From an uncultured Myxococcales bacterium (GTDB taxonomy: Bacteria; Myxococcota_A; Polyangia; Polyangiales; Polyangiaceae), in the NCBI GenBank assembly GCA_937998045.1, contig CALKVG010000344.1:1-12425 (forward strand): 12,425 nt of DNA. Direction: 5' to 3'. Of the stretch, positions 6,843 to 12,425 are shown one piece after another; within the stretch, counting starts at the first letter, position 1, and each line of letters starts with the position of its first letter. Below the pieces are notes generated by a model. The model ran no database searches. It saw only the letters and a list, made by a program, of their open reading frames with translations, and was not told the origin of the DNA. The translations under genes were made by a program, and so were the position numbers.

Positions 6843-7865
6843 ATGTTTCCTCTCAACCGAATGACGCGCGACATTGGGGCGAGCGCGGCCGCTCCCTCCA
6901 AACCGCCGACCCACACCCAAGCAACGTCGAATCCGATCGCACGAGCACGCCCCACACGCCGCACCAGCGCGCTCGCGCGAGCATGGGTGCGGCGGCGCGC
7001 GACGCTGCCTTTCTTGCTCGTCTTGCCCCTCTTTGCCTGGCTGGTCGTCACGTTTGCCGCGCGGCCGGCGCTGGCCGGCGGGAACTTCTCCATCAAGACG
7101 CCCGAAGTCAGCGAGAGCTCGGGGGAGTGGCACGTCAAAGTGCGCATCGATCTCCCACGGGCGCCGAGCATGATGCACACGCCGATGCGCTTCACGTTCT
7201 CGAAGGAAGCGGTCGATGAGCGCGCCATCATGTCGAAAGGCGCCGAGCCCGTGCACCACCGGATGGTGCAGGACATCCCGCCGAAGCAGATCGTGTCTCT
7301 CGACGTCGACTTCGCCGACGCGAGCGGGAAGGTCTTCAAATCCACGTACTTCGAGTTCCCCCTCAAGCGAGATACGGGCTACTTCGAAGCCGGCGAATAT
7401 CTCGTGACGCTCTCGGGGCCGGACGGGGACGTCGGGGCGGCGCAGCGCCTCACGCTGAAGGGCGACAATCCCCCCGTCTACCGCGGCGCGATGGACTTCA
7501 GCACGGACGCGAAGAGCGGAAAGGGCGGCAAGCAGCAGAAGGGACCGCGCATGGAGAACGTGAGCAGCGGCCTGGACGGCGGGCAAGTCGCGCAGAACGA
7601 CGACCAGCCGTCCGCGGCTGCGCCGGTCTCCACGGACGTCGCTGCCGAAGGCCCCGCGCCGGACATGGTCCCCAAGGGTGCGTACAACAAGACCGCGGAA
7701 GAGGAGGCCGTTCATGGCCATCCGAGTGGTTGCGGCTGCGTCGCCGCGGGCGGCCCCAGGTTTGTCCTTTGGGGGCCCGTCCCTATCGGTGCGGGAGGCC
7801 TCGGCGCCGGGCTGGTCGCAGGTCTCGCGTTCGTGGCGGCGCGCCGGCGGCGATCGCGCTCGTGA
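6843..7865 (+). CDS. Exported surface protein with MYXO-CTERM-like sorting tail
   Basis: A protein of up to 340 residues whose body I do not recognise. A hydrophobic run LPFLLVLPLFAWLVV and PALA (cleavage after about residue 78) form a signal peptide. The mature part (GGNFSIKTPEVSESSGEW onward) is probably a beta-rich domain to about residue 225, then a Gly/Lys/Asp/Ala-rich linker. The C-terminus has the three-part sorting layout: GCGC (Cys297, Cys299), a Gly/Ala/Val membrane helix (about 313-333) and RRRR (334-337). In myxobacteria such tails are cut by a myxosortase and the protein is moved to the outer surface. The ATG at 6843 is the first start after an in-frame stop at 6828-6830 but has no ribosome site and gives a 50-residue Arg-rich leader. 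An in-frame GTG at 6987 gives a normal 30-residue signal peptide (MRRRATLPFLL) and may be the true start. The stop overlaps the holA start. Confidence 0.82.
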   Translation: MFPLNRMTRDIGASAAAPSKPPTHTQATSNPIARARPTRRTSALARAWVRRRATLPFLLVLPLFAWLVVTFAARPALAGGNFSIKTPEVSESSGEWHVKVRIDLPRAPSMMHTPMRFTFSKEAVDERAIMSKGAEPVHHRMVQDIPPKQIVSLDVDFADASGKVFKSTYFEFPLKRDTGYFEAGEYLVTLSGPDGDVGAAQRLTLKGDNPPVYRGAMDFSTDAKSGKGGKQQKGPRMENVSSGLDGGQVAQNDDQPSAAAPVSTDVAAEGPAPDMVPKGAYNKTAEEEAVHGHPSGCGCVAAGGPRFVLWGPVPIGAGGLGAGLVAGLAFVAARRRRSRS

Positions 7866-8974
7866 CGCCGGCCGAAGCCCTCTCCGAAGCACGACGGGGG
7901 GCGTTGCGGCCGGTCTACGTGGTCGCGGGCGAGGAGCGGCTCTTGCGCGACGAGGTGGTGGCGGCGCTGAGGACCGCGTCGCTGGCGCAGGGGGTGGCGG
8001 CCTTCAATGAGGACAAGTTCACCGCTGGGGAGGCGGACATCGAGGCCGTCCTTGCGGCGGCCCGCACCGTGCCGATGATGGCTCCGCGGCGCTTCGTGCT
8101 CCTTCGCGGAGCCGAGCGTTGGGGCGGCGGGGACGAGGGCGAGCCGCGCCCGCCGCCGAAAGCACAGGCCTCGGGAGTGCCCCCCTTCGACCGCCTCGCG
8201 GAGTACGCCGCCGCTCCGGCGGATTCCACCTGCCTCGTGATCGTCGCGTCAAAGCTCGACGGTCGGCGGAAGCTGGCCCTCCTCGCCCGCAAGCAGGACT
8301 TCCTCGTCGCGTGCGACCCGCCCGACTCCCGCGGGTTGCCGGACTGGATCGTCCAGCGGTGCGCCGCCAAAGGAAACCCGATCGACCGCGACGTGGCCGA
8401 GCTTCTCGCGGCACTCTCGGGGCCGCAGCTCTCGCCGGTCGACGACGCGATCGAGCGCCTCTCGTTGTACGTCGGACCTGGCGCCGCCATCGACGAGAAC
8501 GCCGTCGGCGCGTGCGTCGCGCGGATCCGGACGGCCGACACGTGGGCGCTCGTCGACGCCGTCGGCGCGCGCGACCTGGGACGCGCCCTGCGCACGCTCG
8601 CGGACGCGTACGACCCGCGCGACCGCGGCCTCCCCCTCCTCGGCGCGTTGGCCTGGTCGATCCGCCAGTTGGCCCGCTTCCAGGCGGCGCTCGCCGCGGG
8701 AGAACGGCCCGACGAGGCGGCGCGCCGCGCCGGCGTCTTTCAGCCGTACCGTGCGCGCGAGCTAGCCACCAAGGCCAGAGCCGTGCGCCCGAAGGAGGTC
8801 GAGCGCTGGGTCCTCGTCCTTGCGGAGACCGACCTCGCCCTCAAGAGCTCGCGCCGAAGCGCCGACGCCATCCTCGAGGAAATGCTGACGCGCCTGTGCC
8901 GCTCCGAAACCCGTTCGCAGCGCCCAGCATCGGACGCTACGAGTAGCTCGAGCCGTACGAGCCGTACGATTTGA
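7862..8974 (+). CDS. holA: DNA polymerase III delta subunit
   Basis: HolA opens the beta sliding clamp as part of the cytoplasmic clamp-loader complex. The product is 370 residues, slightly longer than the usual 330-345. The N-terminal PVYVVAGEERLL (about 17-28) matches the family's Y-x-GEE-x-L opening; the middle has CLVIVASKLDGRRKLA and GLPDWIV. The helical C-terminal collar domain carries AWSIRQLARF and LAETDLALKSSRR, followed by ILEEMLTRLC. The start is GTG at 7862, whose GTGA overlaps the stop of the preceding surface-protein gene; longer in-frame extensions add Arg-rich residues unlike HolA. There is no clear ribosome site, so translation is probably coupled to the upstream gene. The last 20 or so residues are a Ser/Arg/Thr-rich tail outside the family fold, over a 9-base tandem repeat. 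Confidence 0.9.
   Translation: MTPAEALSEARRGALRPVYVVAGEERLLRDEVVAALRTASLAQGVAAFNEDKFTAGEADIEAVLAAARTVPMMAPRRFVLLRGAERWGGGDEGEPRPPPKAQASGVPPFDRLAEYAAAPADSTCLVIVASKLDGRRKLALLARKQDFLVACDPPDSRGLPDWIVQRCAAKGNPIDRDVAELLAALSGPQLSPVDDAIERLSLYVGPGAAIDENAVGACVARIRTADTWALVDAVGARDLGRALRTLADAYDPRDRGLPLLGALAWSIRQLARFQAALAAGERPDEAARRAGVFQPYRARELATKARAVRPKEVERWVLVLAETDLALKSSRRSADAILEEMLTRLCRSETRSQRPASDATSSSSRTSRTI
8949..8966 (+). repeat. 9-base tandem duplication at the 3' end of holA
   Basis: CGAGCCGTA occurs twice back to back just before the holA stop. It encodes part of the Ser/Arg/Thr-rich tail. It is probably slippage in a tolerant tail, with no sign of function. Confidence 0.6.
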
Positions 8975-8999
8975 CGTGCGGGCGACTCGTCCCTACCTT
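8971..8999 (+). promoter_or_regulatory. Possible promoter for ribA
   Basis: TTGACG (8971-8976) overlaps the holA stop and is followed after exactly 17 bases by TACCTT (8994-8999), a weak -10 with 3 of 6 matches. It would give a leader of about 70 bases before the ribA ATG at 9074. The 99-base gap between the genes shows no FMN riboswitch and no clear terminator. Confidence 0.25.
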
Positions 9000-9073
9000 C
9001 TCCTCCTGGGGCTGCGCGAGGTGCTCAAGCCCGCGAACGCCCCCGAAACGACAATGAATACACGGAGATTGAG

Positions 9074-9790
9074 ATGCACGTCCCCCAACGGGTGATCCGG
9101 CCTCAAACCTCGCAAACGCAGTGGGTGGCCAAGGCGACCATCCCCACGCGTCACGGGGATTTCGAGACACACGTCTTCCGTCAGGTTTCGAGCACGCTCC
9201 GGGAGAGCCGGAGACGTGCCGTCGATCCCGACACGCCCGAGGCGGGAATGGCCGCGGCGGAACACGTCGCCCTGGTCCTGGGTGAGCTCGAGGGCCAGTC
9301 CGACGTTCTCGTGCGAGTCCATTCGGAGTGCCTGACGAGCGAGGTTTTCGGATCGCTCAAGTGCGACTGCAAGGAGCAGCTCGACGTCGCGCTGGCCGCC
9401 ATCGCGCGCGCGGGGGCGGGGGCGGTCCTCTACTTGCGCCAGGAAGGGCGCGGAATCGGCCTCGCGAACAAGATTCGCGCGTACGCGCTTCAGTCGCGCG
9501 GCCACGACACGGTCGACGCGAACCGCCTCCTCGGTCTCCCCGACGATGCGCGGCAGTACGACGTCGCGCGCGACATGCTCGATCACCTCGGCGTCGCGAG
9601 CATACGGCTGATGACCAACAACCCGGACAAGGTCACCAGCCTACGTGCCCTCGGTGTGCGCGTCGGGGGGCGCGTACCGGTGATCGTTCCACCGAACCCA
9701 CACTCAGCGCGCTACCTCGAGGCCAAGCGCCTGCGCATGGAGCACGACCTTCCGGCGACGTTTCTCGCGGCGAGCGGCGACGCCGAATAA
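9074..9790 (+). CDS. ribA: GTP cyclohydrolase II
   Basis: RibA opens the GTP imidazole ring and releases formate and pyrophosphate, the first committed step of riboflavin synthesis. At 238 residues it is a stand-alone enzyme, not the RibB-RibA fusion. Zinc ligands are Cys86, Cys97 and Cys99 in RVHSECLTSEVFGSLKCDC. RQEGRGIGL (122-130) and DTVDANRLLG follow, then DDARQY and TNNPDKVTSL. By spacing from the zinc cysteines, Tyr137, Asp158 and Arg160 fall at the positions of E. coli Tyr105, Asp126 and Arg128 (catalytic residues recalled from the literature), so it should be active. ATG at 9074 has GGAG six bases upstream. The N-terminus is about 30 residues longer than the E. coli enzyme. It lies 99 bases after holA and 34 bases before the ATP-grasp gene. 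The other riboflavin gene here, ribF, is 9 kb away on the other strand. Confidence 0.95.
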   Translation: MHVPQRVIRPQTSQTQWVAKATIPTRHGDFETHVFRQVSSTLRESRRRAVDPDTPEAGMAAAEHVALVLGELEGQSDVLVRVHSECLTSEVFGSLKCDCKEQLDVALAAIARAGAGAVLYLRQEGRGIGLANKIRAYALQSRGHDTVDANRLLGLPDDARQYDVARDMLDHLGVASIRLMTNNPDKVTSLRALGVRVGGRVPVIVPPNPHSARYLEAKRLRMEHDLPATFLAASGDAE

Positions 9791-9824
9791 GCGCAGCCCC
9801 GATATAGTGGGGGGCACAGCTTGC

Positions 9825-11804
9825 ATGCGCATCGCCCTCACGCACAACCTCCGCGTCGCTGACTCCGAGGAGGAAGCCGAATTCGATCCGCCGGAGACGA
9901 TCGCCGCGATCGCACGCGCCCTCTCGAGCGCGGGCCACCGGGTCGAGCCCATCGACGTGACGGGCCCTGCCTCCCTGCTCGTCACGCGCCTCGAGGCGTT
10001 CGCCCCCGACATCGTCTTCAACCTCGCCGAAGGTCACCGCGGAAAGACTCGCCGCGCGTTCTACCCCGCGCTCTTCGAGGAGCTGGGGATCCCCTCGACG
10101 GGCAGCGACGCCTACACGCTCTGCGTGACGCTCGATAAGGCGCTCACGAAGAAGCAGCTCGCCGCCTGGGGCGTTCCCAGCCCGCCGGGGCGCTTCGTGA
10201 CGCACGCCACGCTCGCGAGCGGCGGTCTCGACGAGCTCCCCTTCCCCGTGATCGTCAAGCCGAACTTCGAGGGGTCGAGCAAGGGCATCGAGGTCGGCAG
10301 CGTCGTCTCGGATCCGCTCGCTCTCGGCCGCATGCTCGACGATCTGCTCGCGAAGTATCCCGACGGCGCGCTCGTCGAGCGGTACATCCCGGGCCTCGAT
10401 GTCCGCATGGTGCGCGTCGAGGGACTGCCGCAGCTTCCCGCCGTCGAGACCCTCATCGACCCGAGTTACTCGCGCCGCTTCGACCTCCTCGATTATCGCC
10501 TGGCGAACGTCGAGACGCGCTTCGTGGAGCGCCGAGCGCCGGCGCAGCTGCCTGCCGCGGTCGCCGAGCGGCTGCGGCACCTTGCGGAGCGCACGTTCAT
10601 GGCGTTCGCGCTCCGGGATGCTGCGGCGCTCAACTTTCGCGTGGGTCCGGACGGCGAGGTCTGGTTCTTGAGCACGACGGCCATCCCCGGCTTCGATCCA
10701 CGGGGAGCGCTGGCCACGGCCGCCGCCGCCGTCGGAGTCGACTACGACGCGACGGTGCTCGCGGTGCTTCGTTCGGCTGCCGCACGCCACGGCCTGACGG
10801 CGATGCTCGACGCGGCCAGGCCGCGCCCGCGCGCGCGTCGCACGAGTTTGCGCGTCGGCCTCGCCTTCAACATGAAGCGCATCGACTCGCACGCCGGCGA
10901 CGACCGCGAAGCGGAGTACGACGCCCCCGAGACGATCGCGGCGATTTCGCGCGCGATCGAGAGCCACGGCCACGTCGTCGTGCCCCTCGAGGCGACGCAG
11001 GAGTTCCCGCGAGCTCTCATGGCGGCGAACGTCGACGTCGTCTTCAACATCGCCGAGGGCGTCAGCGGAAGGAGCCGCGAGGCGCAGGTGCCCAGCTTGT
11101 GCGAGCTCCGCGGCATACCCTACACGGGGAGCGACTCGGCGACGCTGTCGATCTGCCTCGACAAGGCTCTGGCGAAGCGGTTGCTCATCGACGTGGACAC
11201 GCCGGCCTTCCAGCTGCTGGTGACGGGCCGCGAAAAGCTCCGTGCCTTCCGCTATCCCGTCATCGTGAAGCCCAACCAGGAGGGCACGAGCAAGGGCATC
11301 ACCAAGAAGAGCGTCGTCTCCGACGAGGCGCGACTTCGCGAGGTCGCGCGGGAGCTCATCGATCGCTACGGCCAGCCGGCGCTCGTCGAGGAGTACATCG
11401 AGGGCCGCGAGCTGACGGTGGGCCTCCTCGGAGAGCGCCGGCCGCGCGTCCTGCCCCCGATGGAGGTCGTCTTTCTCGCGCAGAAGGAACGCCCCGTCTA
11501 CGACTACGAATGCAAGCAAGACTGGCCGCGGCACGTCCGCTACGAATGCCCGGCGAAGCTCACGAAGGAGGAGCTCAGGACGGTCGAGCGCGCGTGCCGC
11601 ACGACGTTCATGACCCTAGGTTGCCGCGACGTAGCCCGCGTGGATCTGCGCCTCACCCCGGAGGGCCGCGCCTACGTGCTCGAAGTCAACCCCCTCCCGG
11701 GACTCACTCCCGACTACAGCGACCTTTGCCTCATCGCGAACGGCGCGAAGATCGACTACCGCACGCTCATCGGGGAGATCCTCAGCGGCGCCATCAAGCG
11801 CTGG
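9825..11804 (+). repeat. Internal gene duplication: two ATP-grasp modules
   Basis: Module one (9825-10808) and module two (10848-11804) line up along most of their length. Similarity is still visible in DNA: a 17-base stretch at 9894-9910 matches 10929-10945 at 16 of 17 positions, and the GTCTTCAAC of the N-[LI]-AEG motif recurs. This suggests duplication within one gene, or fusion of close paralogs, followed by decay of the first active site. Confidence 0.8.
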
Positions 11805-11987
11805 CAGCTTCGCCATGACGCCGGACGCGCCTCGGGCGACGGCGCCGCTGCCGGGCCGGCGCGGCGCGCGGAGCGAACGCATTCGGACGTCGCAGTCGAC
11901 CGCGTAGAGAACGCCGCGGCGGCCGGGCGCCGCCCCGACGCCGAGGAACAGGACGCGAGCACGCCGGACGTGACCGTCGCGAACTGA
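9825..11987 (+). CDS. Tandem D-Ala-D-Ala-ligase-like ATP-grasp protein with a degenerate first module
   Basis: A 720-residue cytoplasmic protein with no signal peptide, made of two Ddl-like ATP-grasp modules (about 1-325 and 342-660) and a charged, probably disordered tail (661-720). Both modules share PETIAAI, N-[LI]-AEG (66-70, 408-412), TGSD...LDK (Lys105, Lys447) and IVKPN..G.SKGI (Lys145, Lys482). The second keeps the Mg ligands Asp607, Glu620 and Asn622 in LEVNPLPG, plus Arg605 and VYDYECK (Lys564). In the first, the aligned residues are Asn270, Ser283 and Thr285, so it probably cannot catalyse. By eye against E. coli DdlB, Tyr216 becomes Gln565 and Ser281-Leu282 becomes Tyr631-Ser632, and the HG..GEDG loop is replaced by NIAEG, so a substrate other than D-alanine is likely. 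ATG at 9825 follows a G-run ten bases upstream; an in-frame GTG at 9807 is less likely. The next gene is 12 bases on and encodes an outer-membrane protein. Ligase chemistry is well supported; the substrate is unknown. Confidence 0.92.
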   Translation: MRIALTHNLRVADSEEEAEFDPPETIAAIARALSSAGHRVEPIDVTGPASLLVTRLEAFAPDIVFNLAEGHRGKTRRAFYPALFEELGIPSTGSDAYTLCVTLDKALTKKQLAAWGVPSPPGRFVTHATLASGGLDELPFPVIVKPNFEGSSKGIEVGSVVSDPLALGRMLDDLLAKYPDGALVERYIPGLDVRMVRVEGLPQLPAVETLIDPSYSRRFDLLDYRLANVETRFVERRAPAQLPAAVAERLRHLAERTFMAFALRDAAALNFRVGPDGEVWFLSTTAIPGFDPRGALATAAAAVGVDYDATVLAVLRSAAARHGLTAMLDAARPRPRARRTSLRVGLAFNMKRIDSHAGDDREAEYDAPETIAAISRAIESHGHVVVPLEATQEFPRALMAANVDVVFNIAEGVSGRSREAQVPSLCELRGIPYTGSDSATLSICLDKALAKRLLIDVDTPAFQLLVTGREKLRAFRYPVIVKPNQEGTSKGITKKSVVSDEARLREVARELIDRYGQPALVEEYIEGRELTVGLLGERRPRVLPPMEVVFLAQKERPVYDYECKQDWPRHVRYECPAKLTKEELRTVERACRTTFMTLGCRDVARVDLRLTPEGRAYVLEVNPLPGLTPDYSDLCLIANGAKIDYRTLIGEILSGAIKRWQLRHDAGRASGDGAAAGPARRAERTHSDVAVDRVENAAAAGRRPDAEEQDASTPDVTVAN

Positions 11988-11999
11988 CACGGGCTCGCG

Positions 12000-12425
12000 A
12001 TGGTGCGCCGATTCGTCTACAGCTCCCCCGGCACGGCACGCCGCTGCCGGGTCCTCTTGGCCTGCGCCACGGTATGGACGGCCTCCAGCGGGTCTTCCGC
12101 GCTCGCGCAGACGTCGCCGTCTCTCGATGCGCGAACGTGGCGACCGTCGAGCGACCCGCAGGCCACGCTCGTCCTCGAACCGCCGTCCACCCCGGGCAGC
12201 TGGCATTGGAACGTCGGCGCGTGGGTCTCCTACGCGCAGGCTCCGGTCGTGCTGCGCGATGGCGCCGGGCAGGTCGCCTTCAAGCCGCTGCTCCACTCGT
12301 TCGGCTCCGATCTGGTGGCGGGGGTGGGCCTGGGCGATCGCGCGGCGCTCGGCGTCGACGTCCCGTTTTTTTTCGGTCAGGACGGGTCGTCGGGACTGCC
12401 CACGACGGTCTCGAGCCGAGGAAGC
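12000..12425 (+). CDS. Exported outer-membrane protein, probably OmpA-family-like (N-terminal part, cut by window edge)
   Basis: 142 codons, open to the window's end. It starts MVRRFVYSS with an Arg-rich n-region, a hydrophobic stretch VLLACATVWTASSG and SSALA, giving signal peptidase I cleavage about residue 36. The mature part has DARTWRPSSDPQATLVLEPP, then alternating strands WHWNVGAWVSYAQAPVVLRD and LVAGVGLGDRAALGVDVPFF, typical of an outer-membrane beta-barrel. I recall this opening from large myxobacterial surface proteins with C-terminal OmpA domains; that is memory, not a search, and the C-terminus is not in view. ATG at 12000 is chosen for the signal peptide; the ribosome site is weak and a GTG directly follows. 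It starts 12 bases after the ATP-grasp gene, so one transcript is likely. A run of eight T lies inside the coding region. Confidence 0.75.
   Translation, partial: MVRRFVYSSPGTARRCRVLLACATVWTASSGSSALAQTSPSLDARTWRPSSDPQATLVLEPPSTPGSWHWNVGAWVSYAQAPVVLRDGAGQVAFKPLLHSFGSDLVAGVGLGDRAALGVDVPFFFGQDGSSGLPTTVSSRGS

Noticed and set aside
6690..7892. 400-codon minus-strand frame across the divergent region and surface protein gene
   Set aside because: Arg/His/Gly-rich with no domain. The plus strand has a signal peptide and sorting tail in phase.
8975..9073. Possible FMN riboswitch before ribA or the receptor operon
   Set aside because: The conserved RFN core was not found in either leader, and the gap before ribA is only 99 bases.
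9803..9808. TATAGT as a -10 box for the ATP-grasp gene
   Set aside because: Five of six matches, but no -35 at a 16-18 base spacing, and the start codon would lie only about 10 bases from the RNA start. The gene is more likely read through from ribA.
9633..11534. 633-codon open frame on the minus strand opposite the ATP-grasp gene
   Set aside because: It is a shadow of a very GC-rich gene. Composition is Arg/Ala/Val/Glu/Asp-biased with no motif, while the plus frame carries complete ATP-grasp signatures.
1..12425. CRISPR arrays, tRNA or rRNA genes, insertion sequences, toxin-antitoxin or phage-defence genes
   Set aside because: No regularly spaced repeats, cloverleaf, transposase motif or defence-type domain seen on either strand. 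Composition is even, with no sign of recent insertion.

Overview
The window is very GC-rich, with G or C at most third codon positions. It reads as a chromosomal segment from a myxobacterium (Myxococcota), most likely near the Polyangia/Sorangium side. The clues are a MYXO-CTERM-like surface-protein tail, a transmembrane PEGA-type Ser/Thr kinase, a TonB receptor fused to a TPR module, and an OmpA-family-like outer-membrane protein start. No tRNA, rRNA, insertion sequence, CRISPR array or phage gene was seen, and gene packing is dense: nine genes or gene parts, with no gap over 300 bases.

Left block, minus strand, in reading order. A membrane Ser/Thr kinase (6610 to 4973) is followed after 173 bases by a TPR-TonB-dependent receptor (4799 to 2205). 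A large lipoprotein starts 14 bases later (2190 to 265), and the first 78 codons of ribF (FAD synthetase) start 30 bases after that and run off the left edge. Receptor and lipoprotein look like one transcription unit and probably form an outer-membrane uptake pair. The 173-base gap before the receptor contains strong hairpins.

Right block, plus strand. A MYXO-CTERM-like surface protein (ends 7865) overlaps the start of holA (DNA polymerase III delta, 7862-8974) by four bases. ribA (GTP cyclohydrolase II, 9074-9790) follows after 99 bases. Then comes a 720-residue protein with two tandem D-Ala-D-Ala-ligase-like ATP-grasp modules (9825-11987). Twelve bases later begins an exported outer-membrane protein that is cut by the right edge. 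The two blocks diverge from a 232-base region holding a near-palindrome and -35-like boxes.

The most unusual item is the tandem ATP-grasp protein. Its second module keeps the three Mg-binding residues, while the first has lost all three. The second module also differs from classical Ddl at the positions that hold D-alanine. It is therefore probably a pseudoenzyme-enzyme fusion making an amide bond on an unknown substrate. Other items worth attention are the TonB box buried about 175 residues inside the mature receptor, the receptor-lipoprotein pair, and the long-spaced MYXO-CTERM-like tail.
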